Assembly (NCBI GenBank): GCA_016934295.1
Contig: JAFGTD010000236.1
Span: 1 to 32,752 of the forward strand
Direction of reading: 5' to 3'
Source of the DNA: Acidobacteriota bacterium
Lineage (GTDB): Bacteria > Acidobacteriota > UBA6911
DNA: 32,752 nucleotides
The position numbers and the translations under genes are program-made. The notes beneath the pieces were generated by a model, which did no database searches, was not told the origin of the DNA, and saw nothing but the letters and a program-made list of their open reading frames with translations. Below are positions 1-7,824 of the stretch, one piece after another. Numbering within the stretch: position 1 is the first letter of the stretch; each line of letters begins with the position of its first letter.

Positions 1-843
1 ATCAAATCGATCATGGAAGGGCCCCAGTATACAAAGTGGAATTCTTTTCGTGAATCCGAAGACGCCCGCAGCGTCGGCCTGACTCTTCCTCGTTTCCTGC
101 TGCGCCTTCCCTACAACGAGGAATCCAATCCGGTCAAGGCCTTCAACTATAATGAGACTGCGGACGACCATGACAGCTATCTATGGGGAAACACATCGTT
201 TGCCTTTGCCACGCGCCTGGCCGACAGTTTTGCCCAGTACCGCTGGTGCCCCAACATCATAGGGCCTGCAAGCGGAGGAACCGTGGATGATCTTCCGGTC
301 CATACATTCGAATCCATGGGAGCGGTGGAATCAAAAATACCCACCGAGGTCCTCATTTCGGAACGTCGTGAATTCGAACTTGCGGAAGAAGGCTTCATTT
401 CGCTGGCCATGAGAAAAGGCAGCGACAATGCATGCTTCTTCTCCGCCAACTCCTGCCAGAAACCGAAGTACTTCGGACAGTCCAAGGAGGGGAAAGAGGC
501 CGAAACAAACTATAAATTGGGCACCCAACTGCCCTACATGTTTATCATGAATCGGCTGGCCCATTACCTGAAGGTGCTTCAACGCGAGCAGATCGGAAGC
601 TGGAAGGAGCGAAGCGATCTGGAAAGGGAGTTGAATCAGTGGATCCGCCAGTATGTGGCCGACCAGGATGTCGTCGAACCCGGAGTGCGGGGGCGAAGGC
701 CGTTGCGTAAAGCGGAAATTACCGTAAGCGATGTTGAAGGCGATCCCGGGTGGTACAGGGTGGACATGAAAGTACGACCCCATTTCAAGTATATGGGCGC
801 CTTCTTTTCTCTTTCACTCGTCGGGAAATTGGACAAGGAGTGA
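1..843 (+). CDS. tssC: TssC (VipB-type) T6SS sheath large subunit, 3' part
   Basis: This is the C-terminal part (281 codons including stop) of the large subunit of the contractile T6SS sheath. With TssB it forms the cytoplasmic sheath whose contraction drives the Hcp tube outwards. The reading frame is open from base 1, so the ATG at 13 is internal; the family is usually about 490-500 residues and roughly the first 210 are missing. Family-typical stretches are DARSVGLTLPRFLLRLPY near the start, WCPNIIGP, IPTEVLISERREFEL, FFSANSCQKPKYF, NYKLGTQLPYMFI and the terminal FSLSLVGKLDKE. tssB would be expected just upstream. The next gene, hcp, follows after 99 bp. Identification is secure. Confidence 0.96.
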   Translation: MKSIMEGPQYTKWNSFRESEDARSVGLTLPRFLLRLPYNEESNPVKAFNYNETADDHDSYLWGNTSFAFATRLADSFAQYRWCPNIIGPASGGTVDDLPVHTFESMGAVESKIPTEVLISERREFELAEEGFISLAMRKGSDNACFFSANSCQKPKYFGQSKEGKEAETNYKLGTQLPYMFIMNRLAHYLKVLQREQIGSWKERSDLERELNQWIRQYVADQDVVEPGVRGRRPLRKAEITVSDVEGDPGWYRVDMKVRPHFKYMGAFFSLSLVGKLDKE

Positions 844-931
844 CGATCCTTTACTTGTCCACGGAAACTGAAGATTTTTTATATTTTACTTCGCTCATTC
901 TTAGGCCGTTGAAATCTTGAACAAGTTAAAA

Positions 932-938
932 AAGGAGG
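932..938 (+). promoter_or_regulatory. Strong ribosome binding site of hcp
   Basis: AAGGAGG lies 4 bases before the ATG at 943. It is one of the best Shine-Dalgarno matches in the window, consistent with Hcp being needed in large amounts. The 99-bp tssC-hcp gap is AT-rich around 875-890, but I cannot define a promoter there. Confidence 0.7.
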
Positions 939-942
939 AACC

Positions 943-1428
943 ATGCCATTACCATCGCACCTCACACTTAAGGGTGTAAACCAGGGTCAAATCGAAGGTT
1001 CTTGCGATCAGGAAGGACGGGAAGGAACGATTCAGGTCCAGGCTCTGAATCATGAAGTATCCATCCCTCGGGATGCCCAGACCGGTCTGGCAACCGGTAA
1101 AAGGATTCACCATCCCCTGACCATATTAAAGGCTTTTGACAAATCTACACCTCTTCTCTACCAGGCCCTCACAAGCGGCGAGCATATGGAATATGTGGAA
1201 ATTAAATGGTACCGGATTGATGACAAGGGGGTTGAAGAACATTATTTTACCACCCGGCTTGAAGATGCCATCATCGTCTCGATCAAACCGGGCATGAATA
1301 ACTGCCTTGACAAAAACACCATTGATCTTCCTCACCTTGAAGAAGTTTCTTTCACTTATCGGAAAGCGATCTGGCGTTGGGAGCCTGACGGAATCGAAAG
1401 CGAAGACGACTGGCGGGCCCCCAAATAA
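943..1428 (+). CDS. hcp: Hcp (TssD) T6SS tube protein
   Basis: Hcp forms hexameric rings that stack into the inner tube of the T6SS and can carry small effectors in the ring lumen. The 161-residue product is the usual length. It shows family features: an IEGSCDQEGREGTIQVQ segment near the N-terminus, a RDAQTGLATGKRIHHPLTI loop, YVEIKWYRID in the central beta barrel, and EEVSFTYRKAIWRW near the C-terminus. No C-terminal extension is present, so this is a structural Hcp, not an 'evolved' one with a fused toxin. The start is fixed by the AAGGAGG at 932-938. It lies between tssC and tssE, a common T6SS order. Confidence 0.95.
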   Translation: MPLPSHLTLKGVNQGQIEGSCDQEGREGTIQVQALNHEVSIPRDAQTGLATGKRIHHPLTILKAFDKSTPLLYQALTSGEHMEYVEIKWYRIDDKGVEEHYFTTRLEDAIIVSIKPGMNNCLDKNTIDLPHLEEVSFTYRKAIWRWEPDGIESEDDWRAPK

Positions 1429-1443
1429 TCGAATTGAAAAACC

Positions 1444-1878
1444 ATGCGATGCAATACAACCCTGTTTGAAAGATTGGCCGATCCCGAAAAAGATGCCCGC
1501 CGCTCGATCCGGGAGGATGCGCAGGAAATCGCCGATTCGGTCATGCGCCATCTCCAGAAGCTGCTCAACACGCGTCAGGGTCATGCGCCGATCCGGCCGG
1601 ACTACGGAATGCCGGATTTTACCGACTGCGCCGAGTCGCTTCCGGCTACTATGGACAAGGTGCGCCGGGCCATTAAGGATTCCATTGAGGCATTTGAACC
1701 CAGGCTTCGTCGCGTAAAAATCACGCACCTTCCGTCCGAAGACAGTCTCCAGCTTCATTTTGGCATCAGCGGTCAACTCGCAACAGGGAAACAAAAGGTT
1801 TCCACTTTTTTCAGCACCAGGGTTGCGCCAACGGGCAGTGCGGAAGTCGACTCCCGTGCGGATGTAACCGAATCATGA
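1444..1878 (+). CDS. tssE: TssE, gp25-like T6SS baseplate protein
   Basis: TssE is the baseplate wedge protein related to phage T4 gp25, and it helps initiate sheath polymerisation. The 144-residue product has the family plan: a TTLFERL segment at the N-terminus, an acidic helical region with a run of Arg and Glu, the NTRQGHAPIRPDYGMPDF motif at about residues 41-58, and a beta-strand C-terminal half. It starts 15 bp after the hcp stop. No strong ribosome binding site precedes the ATG, so translation may depend on coupling with hcp. The last 20 or so residues are Ser/Thr/Ala-rich and poorly conserved. Confidence 0.9.
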   Translation: MRCNTTLFERLADPEKDARRSIREDAQEIADSVMRHLQKLLNTRQGHAPIRPDYGMPDFTDCAESLPATMDKVRRAIKDSIEAFEPRLRRVKITHLPSEDSLQLHFGISGQLATGKQKVSTFFSTRVAPTGSAEVDSRADVTES

Positions 1879-2056
1879 GGAAGCGTTTCGTCCATCAGCC
1901 TGGCCTGTAATCCGGACTGATCACACATTCCCGCTGTAATTGGGATCGCCTGCCCGGCATGAAATTGCCCTTATCAGGCTGCCTTATTGCAATGGGAGAG
2001 TTTCATATTCTCATCTGAATTGTAGATTTTTAGCCCACTTTCGCCGGAGGCCATCT

Positions 2057-3817
2057 TTGAGCTTCAACAAGTACTACCAGGACGAGCTTTCCTTCTTGCG
2101 GGAGATGGGAAGGGAGTTTGCCCAGGCCCATCCCGAGGCTGCGCATTTTCTGTCGGAAGGCGAAAGCGATCCCGACGTTGAAAGACTGCTGGAGGGTTTC
2201 GCATTTCTGACCGGGCGGATCAGGCAGAAGCTGGATGACGAATTCCCGGAATTGACCCACTCCCTGATGAACCTGTTATTTCCCCACTACCTGCGGCCGA
2301 TACCCCCGATTTCTCTTATTGAATTTTCTCCAGTCGGGGGCATGCTGAGACAATCAACCCGTATTCCGAAAGGAACGGAGGTCGCTTCCGTTCCAGTGGA
2401 CGGAACCACCTGCCGATTCCGCACATGCTTCGATGTGGATCTTCACCCTTTGAATATTGAATCCGCATTTCTACAAACACCGGTCGGAAGCCGGACAGAA
2501 CTGACAGTCAGCCTGAAAATGGAATCCGGCTTTTCGATTGCCGATTCAGCAACTGGGGAAATACGGCTTTTCCTGGTCGGTGAAAGCGGAAAACTCCTTT
2601 ATTACCATCTCTGTCGTCATGTTGAAAAGATCCGTCTGCGCCCCATTGTCGCCGGCAAGCCCGCCGATGACCTTTTCCTGGAACCGGGTTCCGTGCAACC
2701 GGGAGGATTCACCCGCGAGGAATCCCTGCTTCCCTATCCCAATACATCCTTTGACGGATATCGATTGCTGCAGGAATATTTTTCCTTCCCGGAGAAATTT
2801 CTGTTCGTTGACCTTGTCGATCTGGAGCACGTCCGGCACAGGATCAATTCGGATCGACTGGAAATTGGATTTATTTTCTCACACGGCTTCAACGGATCCG
2901 CAAAAGTCTCTGAAGAAAATATCCGTCTTTTCTGTACTCCGGTCGTAAACCTGTTCCAGACGGAATCCGAGCCTATTCTGATCAACCACGAGAGAACGGA
3001 ATATCGCGTCAGACCTGCAGGCGGTAATCCCCAGCATTTTGAGATCTACTCCGTCGATAATGCAATTGGGTGGATACAGGGAACGAGCGAGAAGAGAGAA
3101 TATCCCCCGTTCCACTCCTTTCGGAGCATGCCTTCAGCCTCCAGCAATGGCAAAATATTTTATGAAACCAGGATTCGCACTGCTGTAGCAGGAGACGGAA
3201 CCGATATCTATGTCTCCTTCGTCAATAAAGAACAGTTGTCCGCCATACCCCCTACGGAAACCGTCACGTTTGATTTGACTTGCACGAACAGAATCCTGGC
3301 CGAGAAACTCCGGTCAGGAGATATCCGGATTGCAACCGACAGTTCTCCAACGTATGCGCGATTTCAAAACATCACCCGTGTTACGCGCGGCATCCGGCCT
3401 CCGCTGGGAGGGGATCTTCTCTGGCGCCTGCTTTCCCATTTGGCTCTGAATTCCACATCCCTGTCGAGTGTCCCGGCTTTCAGGGGCATCCTGGAACTCT
3501 ACAATTTTCACTCTCTGGAAAACCAGCAATCCGCCCGGGTAAACCAGCTTCACCTGGAGAGCATTGTCGACATCGAGAGCGCTTCGGAAGACCTTTTGTA
3601 CAAGGGAGTTCCCATACGCGGCATAACGACCAGGCTGAGGCTGAAAGAGAGCCACTTCGACAATGACGGGGATATGTTTCTCTTTGCATCGATTTTGAAT
3701 GAATTCCTGGCCCTCTATGTCTCACTAAACTCATTCAGCCGACTGATTGTAAACGGAGTCGAGAAAGGGGAAACTTTCGAGTGGCCGACGAGGATCGGAC
3801 ATCGGATCGTCCTTTAG
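2057..3817 (+). CDS. tssF: TssF T6SS baseplate protein
   Basis: TssF forms the T6SS baseplate wedge with TssE, TssG and TssK (T4 gp6-like). I place the start at the TTG at 2057, preceded by GGAGG at 2046-2050 with 6-base spacing. The product then begins SFNKYYQDELSFLREMGREFA, the typical TssF N-terminus, and is 586 residues, the usual size. The frame is open further upstream to an ATG at 1940, but that adds about 39 residues with no family resemblance. Other family features are DPDVERLLEGFAFL, LMNLLFPHYLRPIPP and WRLLSHLALN. The 3' end overlaps tssG by 37 bp, implying translational coupling. The 178-bp gap from tssE to the start shows nothing I recognise. Confidence 0.93.
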   Translation: MSFNKYYQDELSFLREMGREFAQAHPEAAHFLSEGESDPDVERLLEGFAFLTGRIRQKLDDEFPELTHSLMNLLFPHYLRPIPPISLIEFSPVGGMLRQSTRIPKGTEVASVPVDGTTCRFRTCFDVDLHPLNIESAFLQTPVGSRTELTVSLKMESGFSIADSATGEIRLFLVGESGKLLYYHLCRHVEKIRLRPIVAGKPADDLFLEPGSVQPGGFTREESLLPYPNTSFDGYRLLQEYFSFPEKFLFVDLVDLEHVRHRINSDRLEIGFIFSHGFNGSAKVSEENIRLFCTPVVNLFQTESEPILINHERTEYRVRPAGGNPQHFEIYSVDNAIGWIQGTSEKREYPPFHSFRSMPSASSNGKIFYETRIRTAVAGDGTDIYVSFVNKEQLSAIPPTETVTFDLTCTNRILAEKLRSGDIRIATDSSPTYARFQNITRVTRGIRPPLGGDLLWRLLSHLALNSTSLSSVPAFRGILELYNFHSLENQQSARVNQLHLESIVDIESASEDLLYKGVPIRGITTRLRLKESHFDNDGDMFLFASILNEFLALYVSLNSFSRLIVNGVEKGETFEWPTRIGHRIVL

Positions 3818-4845
3818 CCAAGCGACTAATCCCGAAAGCAAGGCGTTTTTCGTTCTTTCAGCTGGTGAGGCTGTTGGAACAGTGCGCGGGCGGATCCGTG
3901 CGTGTAGGGCACGGGGGACCGGCCTCCGCCGAAATTATCCGGTTCCGGCCGGACACTTCCCTGGCTTTTCCGGCATCCGATGTCGCCGAACTGGATTTTG
4001 TCGAATCACCCGGGACAGGGAAAAATCGTTACAGAATTACTACAACCTTTCTTGGCTTATACGGTTCGACCTCTCCGCTGCCGTCCTTTTATTCAGAAGA
4101 GATCCTCAGGAATGATGAAGACCAGGATAGAATACGCGATTTTCTCGACCTGTTTCATCATCGCCTGCTTTCCCTTTTCTACCGCTGCTGGGCGAAATAT
4201 CGGTATCATGTCCAGTTCGAGTACGGGGAAAACGATTCTTTGACGCCGAGCCTGTTTTCCCTGATCGGTCTTGGCTCGCGTCTCTCCTACAGGGAAACCG
4301 GTCTGCCGGAACCTCTGCGCCTTCTCCAGTTCGCCGGTCTTATCAACCAGCAACCCCATTCCGCAACCGCATTAGAGTCCATTATAAGCGAATACTTTGA
4401 CGGCCTCCCTGTAGAGGTAGAATCCTGCACCGGCAAATGGATCAAAATAAAACAGGAACAATTTGCCTCCCTGGGAATGAAAAACTGTCGGCTGAACACG
4501 GACTGTTCCATCGGCCGTCGTGTTTATGCCCGTACGGGTAATTTCCGAATCTGGATCGGACCGGTCCACTATCAACAGTTTCTCGAATTCCTGCCCGACC
4601 GGCAGAATCATCGTACAATGCGCGCAATTATTGATTTTTTCGCCACCGACCGCCTCGAGTTCGACATTGCCTTTAAGGTACTCCAGCCGCCCAGGCTGCA
4701 ACTGCTTTCGAAGGAGCCGGAGAACTCATGCAACAGGCTGGGATGGACCAGCTGGCTGCTATCCGAACCTTCGGAAAAGGACAGGAAAGAAACGGTAGTC
4801 TTTAACCGGGCTTCACTGGCCCACATTTCTCACGAGGTTTCTTAG
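3781..4845 (+). CDS. tssG: TssG T6SS baseplate protein
   Basis: TssG is the partner of TssF in the baseplate wedge. The 354-residue product starts at a GTG inside the tssF 3' end (37-bp overlap). It carries the family signature RRFSFFQLVRLLEQ near residue 23, then IRFRPDTSLAFPASDV, the GLYGSTSPLPSFYSEEIL segment, and a FLDLFHHRLLSLFYRCWAKYRY helix. The last codons (HISHEVS and stop) are encoded by the left arm of an inverted-repeat element at 4818-4919, so the native C-terminus may have been replaced or trimmed by that element. Length is still near normal for the family (about 330-360), so function is probably retained. Confidence 0.92.
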   Translation: MADEDRTSDRPLAKRLIPKARRFSFFQLVRLLEQCAGGSVRVGHGGPASAEIIRFRPDTSLAFPASDVAELDFVESPGTGKNRYRITTTFLGLYGSTSPLPSFYSEEILRNDEDQDRIRDFLDLFHHRLLSLFYRCWAKYRYHVQFEYGENDSLTPSLFSLIGLGSRLSYRETGLPEPLRLLQFAGLINQQPHSATALESIISEYFDGLPVEVESCTGKWIKIKQEQFASLGMKNCRLNTDCSIGRRVYARTGNFRIWIGPVHYQQFLEFLPDRQNHRTMRAIIDFFATDRLEFDIAFKVLQPPRLQLLSKEPENSCNRLGWTSWLLSEPSEKDRKETVVFNRASLAHISHEVS

Positions 4846-4919
4846 CCAGGCGGCAAAGAAGGCCTTGTATCCTCAGCCCTTCTGCTTACGCAGTAGAAGC
4901 CCGGCAAGAAATGTGGGCC
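4818..4919. repeat. Short inverted-repeat (MITE-like) element at the tssG 3' end
   Basis: Perfect 13-bp inverted arms, GGCCCACATTTCT at 4818-4830 and its complement at 4907-4919, enclose 76 bp with an inner imperfect hairpin around 4882-4899. The last 30 bases (from GCAGTAGAAG at 4890) align without gaps to the right ends of the copies at 31342-31371 and 29887-29916. The first 24 bases align without gaps to the left end at 31294. There is no coding capacity for a transposase. The left arm lies within tssG codons. Confidence 0.7.
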
Positions 4920-4939
4920 GGGGTCGATGTGCAAGTCCG

Positions 4940-4958
4940 GCTCAGCCTCCGGCTGAGC
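4940..4958. repeat. Hairpin between tssG and clpV
   Basis: GCTCAGCC (4940-4947) pairs with GGCTGAGC (4951-4958) around a 3-base loop. No T-tract follows on either strand, so it is not a canonical intrinsic terminator. It abuts the 25-bp dispersed repeat at 4956-4980. Confidence 0.5.
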
Positions 4959-4980
4959 TGGATTAAACAACCTGTGACTC
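4956..4980 (+). repeat. 25-bp dispersed intergenic repeat, copy 1
   Basis: This segment begins AGCTGGATTAAACAA and ends TGTGACTC. It matches the complement of 31636-31660 at 24 of 25 positions. The final TGTGACTC is also the left half of an inverted repeat with GAGTCACA at 5022-5029, just before the clpV ribosome binding site. Confidence 0.65.
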
Positions 4981-5044
4981 GTTTCCGACACGAAATGCCT
5001 GTTCGAGGTTCTGGAGAAAATGAGTCACAGACCAGGAGATCCTC

Positions 5045-7663
5045 ATGATTGAAGTTGACGCGAAACTGCTGCTGAACCGTTTGAACCATTTCTGTAAGCG
5101 TTCCCTCGAAGCCGCGGCCGGACAATGCGTTTCCCGTGCCCATTACGAAGTCGGCATCGAGCACTTCCTCCTGCAGTTGCTGGACGATCCGAAATCCGAT
5201 ATCTGCATGGCTCTGGCTTACTTCGAGATCGATCCTGCCCGGGTTCGGAAAGCCCTGCAGAGGATCCTGGAGGGATTCCGTTCGGGAAATCCGGGAAAAC
5301 CGGTATTTTCTCCACAAGTTCTGGACTGGCTGCAGGACGCCTGGTTGATCGGATCGGTGGATCTCGGTTTATCTTTAATTCGATCGGGGGCTTTGCTGGT
5401 CGCCCTGGTGAATAATCTTCCCCGCTATTTAGGCGGCGGCGGTCTGGATCTTTTGGAAAAAATCCAGATTGACGCATTAAAGCGGGAATTTTTTGAAATT
5501 ACGGCAGGTTCTCCGGAGGAGATTAAAACTGCCGCTGCAGAACCCGGCTCTCCTTCAGCGAAAGAAGGAGAAGCGGATTCGGCCCTGGCCAAATTTACGC
5601 TCGACTTCACGGAACGGGCGCGCCAGGGAGAAATCGATCCTGTTTTCGGTCGGGATCGCGAAATCCGGCAGATGATTGACATCCTGGCCCGGCGAAGAAA
5701 GAACAACCCGATTGTCGTGGGTGAAGCGGGCGTCGGGAAAACAGCCGTGGTCGAAGGACTTGCCTTGAAGATCGTTCAGGACGACGTCCCTGCGATACTC
5801 AAAGATGTCCGGCTGCTCAGCCTGGACCTCGGTCTGCTGCAGGCCGGCGCCGGTGTGCGGGGTGAATTCGAGAACCGCCTGAAGGCCGTCATCACCGAAG
5901 TGAAAGCCTCGGCCAGCCCCATAATTCTCTTCATCGATGAAGCCCATACCCTGATAGGCGCCGGCGGGACTGCGGGAGGGGGCGATGCAGCCAACCTGCT
6001 GAAACCTGCCTTGGCCAGGGGAGAGCTTCGAACCGTCGCGGCGACCACATGGTCCGAATACAAAAAGTATTTCGAGAAAGACGCCGCCCTCGCCCGGCGC
6101 TTTCAGCCTGTCGCCCTGGAAGAACCCTCGGAAGAGGACGCGACTGTAATACTCCGGGGATTGCGTGAAAAATATGAGGAATCCCATCAGGTGCATATCC
6201 TGGACGATGCCATTGTTGCGGCCGCCCGCCTTTCCAGCCGCTACATCTCCGGACGGCAGTTGCCGGACAAGGCCGTCGACCTTCTCGACACGGCCGCCGC
6301 GCGGGTCAAGATCGGGCTCAGCAGCCGGCCCGATATACTGGAAGACCGGCTCGAACGCGTCCGGATCCTGGAACGGGAGCTTGGAGCCCTGGATCGGGAT
6401 GCACAGGCCGGTGTCAAAATCGACAATACCCGTCTGAAGCAGCTTAAAAAGGAAATCGCCGATGAGAAGAAGGCGTTTGAGGGTCTGGAAAAGCGCTGGA
6501 AAAAGGAAAACAAGGCCGCGGCCAATCTCGTCAAGCTTCGAAATCAGGGAATGGACGCAAAGTCCGACGCCGACAGCGCCCAGATCAAGAAACAATTAAA
6601 GCAGGCGGAAAAACAGCTTGCGGAAGCGCAGGACGGTGAGCCGCTGATCAGTCTTGAAGTCAATCCCGACGTTATCGCCAAGGTAGTCGCGGACTGGACA
6701 GGAATCCCGGTCGGCAACATGGTCAAGGATGAGGCGAACCTGATCCTGAAGCTGGATAAACAGCTGGGAGAGCGCATTAAGGGGCAGGACCACGCTCTCG
6801 AAATGCTTGCCCGGGGGATCCGGGCTTCCAAGGCAGGCATATCCAATCCCAACACCCCTATCGGCGTCTTCCTGTTCGTGGGACCGAGCGGGGTCGGCAA
6901 GACCGAGACAGCCCTGAGTCTTGCGGAGACGCTTTTCGGCGGAGAGCGCTTCATGACTACGATCAATATGTCCGAGTTCCAGGAGAAACACACGGTCTCC
7001 AGGCTAATCGGTTCCCCTCCCGGTTATGTCGGATTTGGAGAAGGCGGGGTGCTGACCGAAGCCGTGCGTCAGCGGCCTTATTCCGTGGTGCTGCTCGACG
7101 AAGTTGAAAAGGCGGATCCTGAAGTCATGAACCTCTTTTATCAGACGTTTGACAAGGGCATGCTCTCCGACGGCGAAGGCCGGGTAATCGATTTCAAAAA
7201 CACCGTTATTATCATGACCAGCAACCTGGCATCCGATATCATCACATCGATTCCACAGGATCAACCCAGGCCCGCGGTTTCGGATTTGACTGCAGCTATC
7301 CGGCCGGTTCTGAGCAATCACTTCAAGCCCGCTCTGCTGGCCCGGATGACCATTGTGCCTTTCTACTCCATCGACGTGGAATCCATGAAAGGCATCGTCC
7401 GCTTGAAACTGGGTCATTTAGGCCGTCGTCTGAAGGACAATCACCAAATTATCCTGGCATACCCGGACAGCGTCGTGGATCAGATTGCCGAGCGCTGTAC
7501 CGAGGTCGAAACCGGCGCCCGCAATATCGACCACATAATGCAGGGAAATCTGCTTCCCCTTGTTTCGAGCGAGATTCTGCAAAAGATGGCGGAGGGGAAG
7601 CTTCCGGAAAAACTGGAAATTCAAATTAATGAAAGCGGTGATTTTGAACTCCGTTTCTCATAA
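5045..7663 (+). CDS. clpV: ClpV (TssH) T6SS AAA+ ATPase
   Basis: ClpV is the hexameric ClpB/Hsp100-type ATPase that disassembles the contracted TssB/TssC sheath for reuse. The 872-residue product has a Clp-N domain (about 1-145), a first AAA+ module with Walker A GEAGVGKT (226-233) and Walker B ILFIDEAHT, a coiled M-domain (about 425-525, rich in Lys, Glu and Ala), then a second AAA+ module with Walker A GPSGVGKT (613-620), Walker B VVLLDEVEKA and the pore-2 region IGSPPGYVGFGEGG. TWSEYKKYFEKDAALARRFQ fits the ClpB/ClpV family, and genomic position makes ClpV the clear choice. AGGAGAT at 5034-5040 sets the ATG start. Both ATPase sites look intact. Confidence 0.96.
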   Translation: MIEVDAKLLLNRLNHFCKRSLEAAAGQCVSRAHYEVGIEHFLLQLLDDPKSDICMALAYFEIDPARVRKALQRILEGFRSGNPGKPVFSPQVLDWLQDAWLIGSVDLGLSLIRSGALLVALVNNLPRYLGGGGLDLLEKIQIDALKREFFEITAGSPEEIKTAAAEPGSPSAKEGEADSALAKFTLDFTERARQGEIDPVFGRDREIRQMIDILARRRKNNPIVVGEAGVGKTAVVEGLALKIVQDDVPAILKDVRLLSLDLGLLQAGAGVRGEFENRLKAVITEVKASASPIILFIDEAHTLIGAGGTAGGGDAANLLKPALARGELRTVAATTWSEYKKYFEKDAALARRFQPVALEEPSEEDATVILRGLREKYEESHQVHILDDAIVAAARLSSRYISGRQLPDKAVDLLDTAAARVKIGLSSRPDILEDRLERVRILERELGALDRDAQAGVKIDNTRLKQLKKEIADEKKAFEGLEKRWKKENKAAANLVKLRNQGMDAKSDADSAQIKKQLKQAEKQLAEAQDGEPLISLEVNPDVIAKVVADWTGIPVGNMVKDEANLILKLDKQLGERIKGQDHALEMLARGIRASKAGISNPNTPIGVFLFVGPSGVGKTETALSLAETLFGGERFMTTINMSEFQEKHTVSRLIGSPPGYVGFGEGGVLTEAVRQRPYSVVLLDEVEKADPEVMNLFYQTFDKGMLSDGEGRVIDFKNTVIIMTSNLASDIITSIPQDQPRPAVSDLTAAIRPVLSNHFKPALLARMTIVPFYSIDVESMKGIVRLKLGHLGRRLKDNHQIILAYPDSVVDQIAERCTEVETGARNIDHIMQGNLLPLVSSEILQKMAEGKLPEKLEIQINESGDFELRFS

Positions 7664-7824
7664 GGAATTCCTGTAGGCTATAGATCGGCAGGAAATTAAG
7701 TCTCAGATTTTCTCTCTCGGATCCGAACGCGCCTCAGACGAAAAGTCGACGGACATGACATTTCGAGTAGAATGAAAACGGCCGTTCCTCAGAGATCAGT
7801 TGGAATCCATAATGGAGGTCTGCG

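Noticed and set aside
1126-1794. 222-codon - strand frame across hcp and tssE
   Set aside because: Overlaps two confidently identified T6SS genes and shows no family match.
1940-2056. ATG at 1940 as the tssF start
   Set aside because: It adds 39 residues without family resemblance. The TTG at 2057 has a good ribosome binding site and gives the canonical N-terminus.
5555-6595. 346-codon open frame on the - strand inside clpV
   Set aside because: It lies wholly opposite conserved AAA+ motifs, has no ribosome binding site, and its composition is that of a shadow frame.
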